Assembly: GCF_963678635.1 (NCBI RefSeq)
Contig: NC_087070.1
Coordinates: forward strand, 19,317,318-19,381,317
DNA from: Symsagittifera roscoffensis
Taxonomy: Eukaryota > Xenacoelomorpha > Acoela > Convolutidae
DNA: 64,000 bases
Direction: 5' to 3'
Shown here: piece after piece, positions 54,826 to 64,000 of the stretch
Layout of the letters: each line of letters begins with the position of its first letter
How positions within the stretch are numbered: the first letter of the stretch is position 1
Translations under genes and position numbers: made by a program
Notes under the pieces: model-generated
Database searches by the model: none
Told to the model about the DNA's origin: nothing
Seen by the model: the letters and a program-made list of their open reading frames with translations, nothing else

Positions 54826-55640
54826 ATTTTGTTCTTCTAGGAAGTTTCAACTAGAAAAATCGCTTTTGGATCTCTGATTTGTGCTTATACAAGCAGTCGT
54901 TCATTTCTATGAATATTTTCCCACCGCTGAAGTACTCAAAGGTTTATTATTTTATACAGAAGTATCATCAATGGGAGGTATGGAGTTTTTAATTATTACG
55001 TCATTAGAGAAGAAAAAGGACACTCAAAAATGTACCATAAAGACATTATGAGCTGTAACGAAACAACTTCTGGTACTGCACTGGTCCAGAAATAACTGAA
55101 TCTAACTGAAATTTAACTTTTTCTGCTAAACTCGTTCGAAAGAAAACAGGTATGTCGAAAAATTCTACATACTGAACTTAAATTAATCTGTTAAGTATAA
55201 CTGTCTTGCTTATGCCATGCTTTAAATTTTGGGACATTAACCCAGTGGCATATCCATATGTAATAAATAGTATGTTATAAATAAACAAAAATAGCTAGAA
55301 TTGAAAGTTGAAAAAGTTTTTTTAAACATTTGAAAGTTTTAACTTCGGATTCTCATATTTTCAATTCCGATTTGGAGTCCTATGCTGGGTTGTAAAAGTT
55401 CTAAAGTTCTAATGAAAGCAAAAAAAAGTGCTTAAATATTTGTAGAATACCAAATAAACAAAAGGCGATGAAAATTAGAAGATGAAAAGTGAAACATGAC
55501 GATAGGCCATTGCTAAAGATGCGAAAAATTGATCGTTAAACATCCAAAAAATAATACCTTGAAGATACTTAAATCTAGAGATAGCGAAGCCCATATTTAT
55601 TTACGTAATAGAATACTGTGCCTAAAAAATTGAGTTGATT
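54826..55640. other. AT-rich intron sequence, no feature
   Basis: I see only AT-rich sequence without ORFs or repeats. Confidence 0.4.
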
Positions 55641-56690
55641 TTTGAAATACTGCAATCGGGTACCAGACTTTTTTCCCGTAAACAATTTTGTCTACAGATT
55701 TCAGCATGCATACAGTACCCATGCATGAAGTATGTGCGTATTTTATTACTCCCACTGTGCATCCTTTTTGTTGCCAGGAAAAACTTGAACTATAATTTTT
55801 ATCAAGGTTTTTAGCATTTTGTGCATCCCACTGTGCATCCCTTTTTACCATCCAACCAAATCGCTCATTTGAGGTAAAGTTTTTTAAAATATCATTGTTG
55901 CTTTTAGTGTTCTGATTTACCTCTCTGTTTGTTTTTAATTTTTCTAACATTTTCATCGTATATATTTTTTGTTTGTTTTTTCGCTTAAAAATTTTATTCT
56001 GCCTAAATGAGTTTGGTATTTTTTTTGGCTTATTGACCTTCATTTTAGTTGCTTCAACAGAATCAAATTTTTTATTCTCACCTCTGGATAGAACAAAATG
56101 CTAAATCTTGATAGAAATTATAGTTGACGTTTTTCCTGACAACAAATTTTTTCGGCTTTGTTTGTTTTTCCTTTTTTTTGGCTTCATAGGGTTAGGCCTA
56201 TATTATATCGGTGTCATATTGCGTCTTTTGATGAGCGAAAAAATTTTGTGTGTGGGTGTTTCTATTTTGAGGGCTAGGGGGGGGCTTAATAACTTCTTAT
56301 TGGCATTACTTTTTTGAATTTTTTTCGGCTTTTTTTTGTTTTCCTTTTTTTGTGCTTTAGGTTTCGGGCTATTTAATATCGGCTTAGTTATCTCATATTG
56401 TTTCATTTGACCAGCAAATAAAGTTCTACTGAGTGTTCGAAGGGCGAGTGGAATTTATTAATTTTTCATAAGTCTTGAGTCTGGTTGATTATTTTTTTCG
56501 GCTTAAAAGGTTTCTGCCAAGGTATTTTCAGCTTTGTTACCGCTTGGTAAAGTATCTTCCGACGCTTGTTTCACATTCTATTGTCTCTGGTGGTTTTTTT
56601 TTCAAACGTAGTTTTATTCGTTATGATTGATCTAGTTTTTTCGACATTTTCGTTTTTTTTTTTTTTTTTTTTTTTCATTTTTTCTTGTGT

Positions 56691-56730
56691 TGTATCGCAA
56701 GTGGTGCGATGCTCAGCTTCGCCTCTGTGT
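56691..56730 (+). repeat. 40 bp conserved motif, copy 1
   Basis: Begins TGTATCGCAAGTGGTGCGA and ends CTCTGTGT. Copies with few changes lie at 56931-56970 and 61241-61280 inside otherwise poorly conserved T-rich DNA. GAAGCTCAGCTTC-like sequence in the centre can form a 5-6 bp hairpin (best in copy 2). Confidence 0.8.
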
Positions 56731-56930
56731 CCAAAATATTTTTTGCAAAGTTGAGTCTATTTGTATTTGCTGCCATTTTTGCTGAATGGCATTGGATATT
56801 TATTAGCATATGTAGCTGCAATATTGGTGGCTAGTTTTTTTGGGATTTTAAGCATACATAAATTTTGGTTCAACTTGTTATTTTCAACATAGTCTGTTTT
56901 TTTTTCGAAATGTTTTTTTTATGTTTGTGT

Positions 56931-56970
56931 TGTATTGCAAGTGTTGCGAAGCTCAGCTTCGTCTCTGTGT
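56931..56970 (+). repeat. 40 bp conserved motif, copy 2
   Basis: TGTATTGCAAGTGTTGCGAA start; the central GCGAAGCTCAGCTTCGT folds into a hairpin with a TCA loop. It is 240 bp downstream of copy 1. Confidence 0.8.
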
Positions 56971-57120
56971 AATAAATTTTAAAATTTGTGAGAAAATGTC
57001 AAAAGCAATTAATAAGTAATTGTTACGACTCTTGGACAGGACAGTCTTCTTGCAGCTTAACTAACAACTTGTCCAACATAATCACTGAATCAAGTTGTGG
57101 TAGCTTCAAAGCATCTTAAT

Positions 57121-57190
57121 CTGCACATGGCTTAATGGTGTTTCATGCCTCGAACGATATGAGTCCAGAGTTCGAATCTGTCGAAATTGT
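57121..57190 (+). repeat. tRNA-like (SINE head candidate)
   Basis: TGGCTTAATGG (57128-57138) resembles an A box and GTTCGAATC (57170-57178) a B box, about 32 bases apart. The T-arm stem has only three of five pairs and the acceptor stem does not close, so this is not an intact tRNA. A tRNA-derived SINE is the best guess. Confidence 0.35.
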
Positions 57191-58815
57191 TCTTTATTAG
57201 TATTAGATACCACAGCACTGATTCTTTTTCATGATTCAAGTATTTGTCTCTATAATTGAACGTTTTTTTTTATGTAATCCGGTAATGGCGCAGTTAATTG
57301 AGTACCCAGAAGTCGAAGAAACTGGGAGGGAGTCAATTATAAATTCTTTTTATAGATCAAAGAGCTTTATCAAAAAAATAAATCAGCCATTTTTACATTT
57401 TCCATGCGTTCATTGACGTTTTTCAAATAAGACGGGTGTGGTCTTGAATGAAACTTTTTTGTGACGATATGAAGTAGGTTCTCGCCATTGAAGTTATACC
57501 TTATTCACCATATGATAGTTGCAGTTTTGATACATGTGGTTTGTTCTCTCCGAATTGGAATAGCTATCAAGCTATTGCTTTCTCACTTGAAAGAAGGAGT
57601 ATTATATGCGAGTTACGACCGTCATCTTTAAACATTGGTTTATTTGTTTGAACCTGTAGCCCCAATTCTTTCTCTGCTTCTTATTAGCCCTGTAATTAGG
57701 TTGGAGTTCAGAAAAGCATGAACACTGCATCATATTTAAACAAAAATAGTGCTGCTTTTTTAAAACGTTTTTGGTGCGTCATTTGCGCTAGCGCTAATAT
57801 GCAGAAGATATGAGAGAACTTTTTTGCCAGAGTTAAGTTTGCTCATTGTCAAATTATTTCACAGTTTTATGCAGCTTGTTATTGAAGAAAATGAATTTTG
57901 AAGATCGATGAAATTCAACTATCAGTTATGCTCTCCAATTAAAAAGTGCAAATGGTTGCAGAAAACAGCGTGCGACTTTTAGTTTTAAACGTAGGTTTCG
58001 ATTAAAATTCACAGTGGAATTAAAAAATTTTCACCTTTTGATCCAGTTTTCTCAAACTGTTCTGAAAAATCGATGATTTATAAGGCGATACCTTGTTTTC
58101 TGTAAAAGTCCTTATTTCATCGCGTACCAAATCATAGCTAAAAAATGCGTAATGAAACAATAATTGTCTTCTTTCGAGCTCTTCCAAAGTGTTTGCATTT
58201 TGGAAGAGCTCGGAAAATGAATATTTTTGGCCCAAATTGATCAGTTTGTAGATAGATATCAACATAGTTCGGTGATATGTTAGCATAGGTCAGATGAACA
58301 ATTAAGAATGCCTTGAAATCAGAAAGTTCCCAGAGATTCGAAGCGGATCATTGGTGCGTTGGTTGCTTGCTCTAGCCGCTATACATTAACCAGTCAGGTG
58401 AAAATATCGAGACCGGTGAAAATATCATAGTTTATCAAGGAAATTCCAGACCGTGAATTTTACAGAAAGACATTTAAATACCCAAAAAAGACTGATCTTA
58501 TAAACGGGCGGTATGTAGTTTTTAGTGAGTTATGAAATTTTTAAAGATATATTATAATCTTCGTCATGAAATCTTTCTCACCAAAAAAATTCATCTAGGC
58601 GAGACCGAAAGCTTTCATGGCTATGGTTGATGGCTATATTTTGAGTTATATCGATGGTATGAAAGCCCGTTATGGTAACCTTGAAAATTTTTACTGTGGT
58701 CTACAGACTACCGGCCTGGGAGCTTTCGGACCAAATTTTTGTGCCCGTTGAAATTTATTGATTTTGTCCCACTTTTTGTCAACGTACTTTCCGGGTGTTT
58801 TATTTCGGTAACTTT
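57191..58815. other. AT-rich intron sequence
   Basis: Short unsupported ORFs (57231-57416 on +, 58020-58286 on -) have no motifs. The part near 58010-58080 shares TGATCCAGTTTTCTCAAA with the repeats at 59430 and 59740, so it belongs to the same dispersed family. Confidence 0.45.
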
Positions 58816-58816
58816 T

Positions 58817-58879
58817 GCAATGAATGTATAGCAATGAATGTATAGCAATGAATGTAGCAAAAGAGCAATGAATGTATAG
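58817..58879. repeat. 14-18 bp minisatellite, 4 units
   Basis: GCAATGAATGTATA is repeated four times with short insertions (one unit lacks TATA, another is preceded by AAAGA). The following 250 bases contain several TATCAGTGC words but no regular period. Confidence 0.85.
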
Positions 58880-59308
58880 TGACAGATTGGCTACGGTATC
58901 AGTGCTGTGAATCGTGATCTGTCAGTGCCATATCAGTACCAGCAAGTGAATATCAGTGACAGTTTTTTTTCACAGCGCTTCTTTACTGAATCGTTCAAAA
59001 TCAAAAATCTAAGCAGGCATACACAGTCAAAAAATGAAAAAAGTTTGATCAAAAAGCCAAAAAAAAAGGCTTTTTATTCCAAAAAATGTCAGTGCCTGGC
59101 ATTTATTTTTTTTACTGCGAGTATCAGTGCCGTCAGTGCTTGAGATTTCTCAGACACTGTGGCCACCCTGAGTGAGTGCTTTTATATATGATGAATTGTA
59201 TCTTTGTTTTTTAAGGAAAATGTCTTAAAATTTGTTAACGTTCAATTTGGATTTGTGCCGTTTGACTTTTGATTTTTTAAATGTTCAATTCTTCTTTTCC
59301 CGTGTTAA

Positions 59309-59780
59309 AAGGAAGGCAAACTCTGCTATTGACTAGCAAAAATCTAAAGGTCACGAAAAACGTGATCGATTTCTAGTTTCCAAAAAAGAATTTAATTATC
59401 AGATTTCCTAGGGGAATTAAAAATTTACCTATTGATCCAGTTTTTTTTTTCAAATTGGGTGAATTTCAGCAAAAAAGCATCGATTGTAAATTGATCTTGA
59501 AATTCAAAGAATTTTAAGGGCACACATTTTTTTCTCTAAATGGCGAAAGTTGAAGTTATTTCATAAAACTTTAGATTTTTGATTTCATTTTAATCTGACT
59601 TCATTTCTGTTGCTAAAAGGAGGCAAACTCAACTATCGAGCAGCAGAAGTGTAAAAGTCACAAAAAACGTGATCGACTTCTAGTTTTGAAGGGAAAATCA
59701 TTATCAGATTTCCCAGTGAAAACAATTTTTTTTCTATTGAACCAGTTTTCTCAAATTGAGTTAATTTTATCAAAACTTAA
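59309..59780. repeat. 306 bp direct repeat, 1.5 units
   Basis: AAAGGAAGGCAAACTC through ACGTGATCGATTTCTAGTTT and TTATCAGATTTCC at 59309-59415 recur at 59615-59725. Both are followed by ATTGA(T/A)CCAGTTTT. Identity is moderate. A third relic (without the first half) lies at about 58010. Confidence 0.8.
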
Positions 59781-60811
59781 TTTGTTCAAAACTTCAAGGC
59801 CTGTACTATGAAATTCGAAAGCTAACGGTTTTGAAAATTTTTTTTATGTACCCCTACGTTCATAAATTTTTTCGAACTGTCAGTTGGCTATCTTTTTGGT
59901 TGCTTACTCTCTGATTTTTTTTAAAGTGCGTGGAAGTAGTTTTCATTTTATCTAGTTTGGTTTAGGTTTGAGCAATTTCATTTGAAATTGATTCACGGTA
60001 TTGTTTTGGTGAAATTTTCTAAAAAATTTTTAAACTAATTTTGACTTGACTGTTCGCTATACGAAGATGTGTTTTTTTCCTCAACGGGCACCTTTTTTTA
60101 CTGTAATTACCCTTGCGATAAGCAAGGGTATACCAATCGGGTACTATACTTTTCTCCCGTAAATAACTTTGTTCACAGAACTCATTTCCTGGATTCATTC
60201 ATCTACTGGGTCTTTCTGTTGCAACAGATATATTGTGAGCAAGTTCTCATTTTTAAAGATCCGTTCTAATCGAACTTGCTTTTTTTGTTGGTTAAGATTT
60301 TACCAACGCGGTTTTTTTGGCTCAAATTTCTTAGTCTTGTGTTATATCAATTGAGTGGCCTCTTATTTCGTCACTTGAGGACCGATTTTTTTTGTGTGTG
60401 CGTGTGTGAGTGTTCTGAGGAAATTTTTTATCAGCTTTGAATTTTTTTCGGCATTAATGGTTTCTGCTCAGGTAGGTTCAGCTTTGTTACCCCTCGTTAA
60501 CCCTAAATTCTAATTCCATCATTTTTCGTAATATCGTCAGTCCGTTTCGATTCTAGTCGAGACCTGGTTATTTTGCAAGCTGGAAATTTTTGGCTAATTT
60601 AACTTATTGTCCGTCTGCTTGTTTTTTTTTCCGGCTTAGCTCAGCATTAAGGTTTTTTAAATTCGGTATTTTTTGTGTACGTGTGTGTGTTCTGTGGGAA
60701 AAAAAGACTTGGATATTTTTTATCTGCTGAGAATTTTTTTGGCATTAAAGGTTTCTGCTTAGCTATTTTCGGCTTGTAAATCATAAATTGTTTATTATAA
60801 ATACGAATTCA

Positions 60812-60890
60812 ATCAACCATCTGGCGTAGAGTTAACACAAACGTTTGAAGTGGCAAAGGCGGGCGGTTCGAATCCGGGTGGGACTTGTTT
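60812..60890 (+). repeat. tRNA-like (SINE head candidate)
   Basis: TGGCGTAGAGTTA (60822) resembles an A box and GGTTCGAATCC (60865-60875) is a strong B box. Three of five T-stem pairs form. No full cloverleaf is possible. It sits inside T-rich block 2. Confidence 0.4.
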
Positions 60891-61240
60891 CTTTCCAAAC
60901 TAGAGTTTTTTTTTGCTTTTTGTACTATCGTCTGTCTATTTTGATTCCAGTCATTTTAATTCCAGTTGAGACCTGTGTTTTCCAAATCGAATTTTTTTCG
61001 CTAATTCAGATTATTGTCCGGCTGCTTGTTTTTTTTCGGCTTACCCTGCTTTACGTTTTTTTTTGAAAATGCGGGTTCTTTCAACCATTCCGAACGCTTT
61101 TTGTAAAGTTTCTAATAGTAGAGGTAATTTTGTTCTGGATATTTTGGGCGTTTGTTGCATTTTTTAAATCAATTTTAATGACAAAAACGATTTTTTTTCT
61201 TTTCATTTCTCTTTTAATTTTAATCATAATTATTCATTTT

Positions 61241-61280
61241 TGTATCGCAAGTGGTTTGAAGCTTAGCTCCACCTCTGTGT
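61241..61280 (+). repeat. 40 bp conserved motif, copy 3
   Basis: TGTATCGCAAGTGGTTTGAA start, CACCTCTGTGT end. The central hairpin is weaker than in copy 2 (AAGCTTAGCTCC). It lies in T-rich block 2. Confidence 0.75.
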
Positions 61281-61300
61281 TTAATTTGTTGTGATCCAGC

Positions 61301-62350
61301 TGGCTTATATCTCTGCAAGTTCTTTTTTGTGGTAAATGTTTGAAACTTTTCTTGTTTTGAATTATGTTTTTCAATTTTTGTTTCTGATCTTAATAGCAAG
61401 AAATGGATAGAGCCTTTTCATATCAGCAATTATTCTTGTTTGTTTAATTTTTTTTTCTCAAATTTTATTGGCTTTTTTATTTTTTGTTACTTGACTGCCT
61501 GGTCGTCATCTAACAAAAATTAAAAAACGCCAGGCAAAATTTTGGAAAAAATGAAGGAATAGAAAAAAACAAATGCACAACCAAAAACAACTGGTGATTT
61601 TTGCCTTGGAAAAAATTATAACCATGTCATAATTGTCCGGATCAATAATTTCGAGTTGTCGGCAAGGATATCCAGGGGCTGTTCAGGTAGCACAGCATTT
61701 TCCGACCATACTAGTATGTTTTATTTTCAATTTTATGTTTTTTTTTGCGAGTTGTGTGATAAAAGGATCTGATGAAAACCTAGAATTTAGACACAATACT
61801 CAGTCATAGTAAGAAGACAGAATAAGGCAATGGTTTTACTTAAAAAAACAAAAAATCAAAAAAAAATTCAAAACAATTTTCTGAAAGATTCATTTTTTTG
61901 CAGAAATTTTGAAGCTTTCATTCCAAAGATGGCGCTAAAAAACTTCGAAAAAAATTTTTAATGGAGTTAAACTAATGTATTAGGGAATATTCTTCTACAA
62001 TAAGCTTGCTCGCTTGCTTTACTCGCTCGAAATTGACGAAAACTCGAAAATTTCAAACCGGTTTTTCTCGACACTGGGACAACTTATTGAAATTTAAAAA
62101 AATATATCGTTCAAATCGCGGCTGAAAGGAATTTAATATGATATTTTGTTCCACCCGTTACGATAATTTTTTGCAGAAAGTATTTGTGGTTCAAAAACAA
62201 ATAACCCTGCTCGCTCACCATATTCGCTCAAAATTTTCAAACTGATTTTTCTCGACCCTGAAATCTTTTTTTATGTCGTTCAAATGACGACTGAAAGCGC
62301 TTTTATATCGCTGGAATCTTTCGAATGGTTTTTTGGTACCTGATTTTGCG
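61301..62350. other. AT-rich intron sequence
   Basis: No ORF worth calling. TTTTTCTCGACACTG with GCTCGCTTGCT and TTTTTCTCGACCCTG with GCTCGCTCACC (about 62005-62075 and 62205-62265) form a weak direct repeat of about 185 bp. Confidence 0.45.
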
Positions 62351-62630
62351 GAGAAAACTAAAACAACCGAATACAAAATTCCTCGCCATTATCAATTGTC
62401 GGAACAAAAACCGAGTTTTTTTTTCTGTTCGAGAGGTGCTTTCACTATTTGTTAGTGCAATGGTCTGCAATCTTGTCGATCGTTTTCTTTGTTTTAATTC
62501 GCAATCATGACGTACAGTATCACCGTGTACAATGGTGAAATTTTTTTGAAAGCCATTTTATGCGAAAGTAAAGATTGTTCCGACAATTAAACATGGAGGA
62601 GTTTTGTATTCGGGTGTGTTTTAGTTTTTC
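62351..62630. mobile_element. 280 bp MITE with about 57 bp inverted ends
   Basis: The left arm (62351-62407; GAGAAAACTAAAACAACCGA then ATACAAAATTCCTC and AATTGTCGGAACAA) is the reverse complement of the right arm (62575-62630) at about 85 % identity. Between the arms about 165 bp contain GTACAGTATCACCGTGTAC, a smaller hairpin (62513-62530). No transposase ORF fits in it, so it would be non-autonomous. The target duplication is not evident. Confidence 0.82.
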
Positions 62631-63315
62631 TTTTGTTTTTTTTGTATTTCAAGCAAAATCAGATAGCACAAATAATCATCAGACAGGGTCGAGTGATGCA
62701 TCATATTAAAGCCTTTCTAGTGATTCGAACGACATTTAAAAATTTGAAATGTTTGAAAACCGCTTTGAAATGTTTGATTTTTCGTCTTGTTAAAAGGAAG
62801 CTTCATATAGCTCTTCTCTGGCAAAAATTCTTTCAAAAAAAATTAAATTTTTTCGTGCAAAAAATTTTCTACACGTTCGTACAGTTGTATCATCAAACTA
62901 CCGGCTATCTGTGTTTTGAATAGTTTTTGGTTTGGGTAAAAAAGTTCGAGAAAACCATCTGAAACCTTTGTTGTGAGTGATATAAAGCTTTGAATTCAAT
63001 CAATTTGAATATCGACCATTTCTTTAGTTTTAATTTTCTTGGCTGCTTGGGTTAAAGTTTTGTGCAGCCCTCAGTGATTGTCGATAGTAACCTTTTTTTT
63101 CATTCATACTTTTTTATCACTGAATTCTATTGTAGCTCTATGCTTGCTATTTTTGGATCCGTAGTTCTTCTTGTTGAAATTCGGTTTGTTTTGGTGAATT
63201 CCCAAGATCGAAAATTGAATGAATGCTATACTAACCATGTTTTTATTGGTTCCGATGTTCTCACGACTATCACAATTACAAAATGGTTCTAAATGCTAAA
63301 CTGGGACTGTTTCAG
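62631..63315. other. End of the large intron
   Basis: AT-rich; the ORFs at 62633-62923 and 63062-63292 have no motif. A pyrimidine-containing acceptor (GGGACTGTTTCAG) closes the intron at 63315. Confidence 0.45.
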
Positions 63316-63575
63316 AAATTAGAAAATACAAAGGTGACCCCACTACTCCAGTTAAAGACCGACAGGATGCACATGACAAAGACTCTGGAGTCGCGGTAGA
63401 CGATGTGCATCCCGTGTTGAAGGGCGGTAACATTGAACAGCATGTGGATAATCATGAGCCTGAAGTGAACAGTGGTGGTGACGCAGTGTCGTCGGTTGCT
63501 CAGAAGGGAACGGGAGAGGGCGAAGGGAAAAAGGAAGATAGAAGTGCAATTTTGGCACAGTTTTTGGCCCAACAG
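63316..63575 (+). CDS. Host gene exon 3: acidic/Gly-rich region
   Basis: 260 bases continue the frame of exon 2 and encode IRKYKGDPTTPVKDRQ, then DSGVAVDDVHPVL, a Gly/Glu-rich stretch and EDRSAILAQFLAQQ. The acceptor is GACTGTTTCAG|AA and the donor CAACAG|GTGTGT in phase 0. Composition (Asp, Glu, Gly, Val) fits the disordered style of exon 2. With exons 1 and 2 it gives 236 codons; the last 15 residues look helical. The gene continues beyond the window or in the last 425 bases, where I see no exon. Confidence 0.72.
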
Positions 63576-64000
63576 GTGTGTTCCTGTTTCAGTCTCTTTA
63601 TGAAGTGATGGGAAGAAACTATAGATTTGGGTGTTTTTTTTGTATCTCCTTAAGTAAGTAAGAACGAATGTTTGTTTTTCAAGTTTGAACGGGCATAAAT
63701 GGGGTTTTGAGGATTAATCTCTTGTTTCAAGATCCAATGCTGCTAAGGAGAAACGCTGATTTTAGAAATGACGCGAAAAAAGCTGGCTGAAGTTTTCAGG
63801 ATTCATATTGAAAAAAAAAACCAATTGATCCTGTCAACCGGAAAAGAAATTTAAAATTCAAAGAGCATTTACGTCATTTTTCAAACATTTTTTTCTCATT
63901 TTTTTAAAATTGTAAGTCAGTTTTTCCAGTTTCCATGAGTTCATTGACACTTCCAACTGTCTTGACTATGTTTCTGTGTATCAAGAATACTTAGTATATA
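63576..64000 (+). other. Start of the next host intron
   Basis: GTGTGTTCC opens the intron. Several AG acceptor-like sites occur (63690, 63730 and 63762), but none is followed by an open frame in phase 0 long enough to call. Confidence 0.4.

Larger units (their letters stand above)
55640..57000. repeat. T-rich block 1 (diverged duplicate of 60.1-61.3 kb)
   Basis: Shared landmarks in the same order are ATCGGGTACCAGACTT with CCCGTAAACAA (55657-55684), runs of TTTTTTCGGCTT (about 56148, 56325 and 56493), GGTTTCTGC(C/T) followed by TTTTCAGCTTTGTTACC (about 56508-56545), and the 40 bp motif (56691-56730 and 56931-56970). The second block has the same landmarks at 60137, 60446, 60462 and 61241. 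Poly(T) of about 24 bases lies near 56650. Confidence 0.65.
60130..61300. repeat. T-rich block 2 (diverged duplicate of 55.6-57.0 kb)
   Basis: It has the landmark sequence ATCGGGTACTATACTT with CCCGTAAATAA (60137-60165), CGGCATTAATGGTTTCTGCT (about 60450), TTCAGCTTTGTTACC (60477-60491), a second GGTTTCTGCTTAGC (60748) and the 40 bp motif (61241). A half-duplication within the block (TCCAGTCATTTTAATTCCAG versus ATTCTAGTCGAGACCTG) is also visible near 60540 and 60950. Confidence 0.65.
45930..63315 (+). other. 17.4 kb intron of the host gene
   Basis: It starts GTGTGT and ends CTGTTTCAG. It joins exon 2 (phase 1) with the exon at 63316, whose first two bases complete a Glu codon, so the frame is kept. 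The intron is T-rich on the coding strand in its second half. It contains an R2-like LINE fragment, a 1.3 kb satellite, a LINE RT fragment, duplicated T-rich blocks, tRNA-like sequences and a MITE. An undetected small exon inside is possible. Confidence 0.65.

Noticed and set aside
55597-56043. 148-codon minus-strand ORF rich in Lys, Asn and Gln
   Set aside because: It lies in the duplicated T-rich block, consists partly of a short internal duplication (CACTGTGCATCC twice) and has no counterpart frame in block 2.
57121-57190. Functional tRNA gene
   Set aside because: T-arm has two mismatches and the acceptor stem does not close; kept only as a SINE head candidate.

Overview
The window is AT-rich eukaryotic nuclear DNA, almost certainly from an invertebrate animal. 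The evidence is GT-AG introns, a host gene split by a very long intron, and a dense mixture of decayed animal-type retroelements: Ty3/gypsy, Penelope-like, CR1/jockey-like LINE and a restriction-like-endonuclease LINE. There are no operons, no bacterial signals and no CRISPR. I cannot name the species. Nearly every long reading frame is a frameshifted or stop-interrupted relic, so the window is best read as a repeat graveyard around one host gene.

Layout. 1-5861: two direct copies of a 2.66 kb non-coding repeat (period about 3.2 kb, about 99 % identical). 5878-14463: a decayed Ty3/gypsy element on the + strand in the order gag-protease-RT-RNase H-integrase, with an internal fold-back rearrangement. 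15.3-18.5 kb: copy A of an unrecognised multi-part protein family. 18.8-20.0 kb: a Penelope-like element (PLE) fragment ending in a hammerhead-like motif. 20.1-21.1 kb: a hairpin-bearing tandem array. 21482-22404: repeat R. 24.3-24.6 kb: a 24 bp minisatellite. 25.2-33.7 kb: copy B, a longer relative of copy A with an additional SGNH-hydrolase domain and further unknown ORFs. 34622-44860: a second copy of R (R') split by two later insertions, a head-to-head PLE pair (35254-39929, flanked by an 11 bp target duplication) and a LINE (40076-44723).

45392-63575: the only convincing host gene. A short first exon encodes an MGCVSS N-terminus (predicted myristoylation plus palmitoylation). A 90 bp intron, a 413 bp exon, a 17.4 kb intron and a 260 bp exon follow, all joined in compatible phase, with a further donor running out of the window. 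The giant intron is T-rich on the coding strand. It holds an R2-like LINE tail, a 1.3 kb satellite with about four units, another LINE RT fragment, duplicated T-rich blocks with a conserved 40 bp motif, tRNA-like SINE candidates and a TIR-type MITE.

Most worth following up: (1) the A/B family, a tandem SGNH-like architecture conserved between strongly diverged copies and lacking a visible RT or transposase; (2) a PHD finger between RT motifs B and C of the PLE; (3) hammerhead-like motifs at the PLE ends; (4) the nested insertion history of R'; (5) the lipid-anchored disordered host protein. Protein-family assignments come from motifs read by eye, without any database search.
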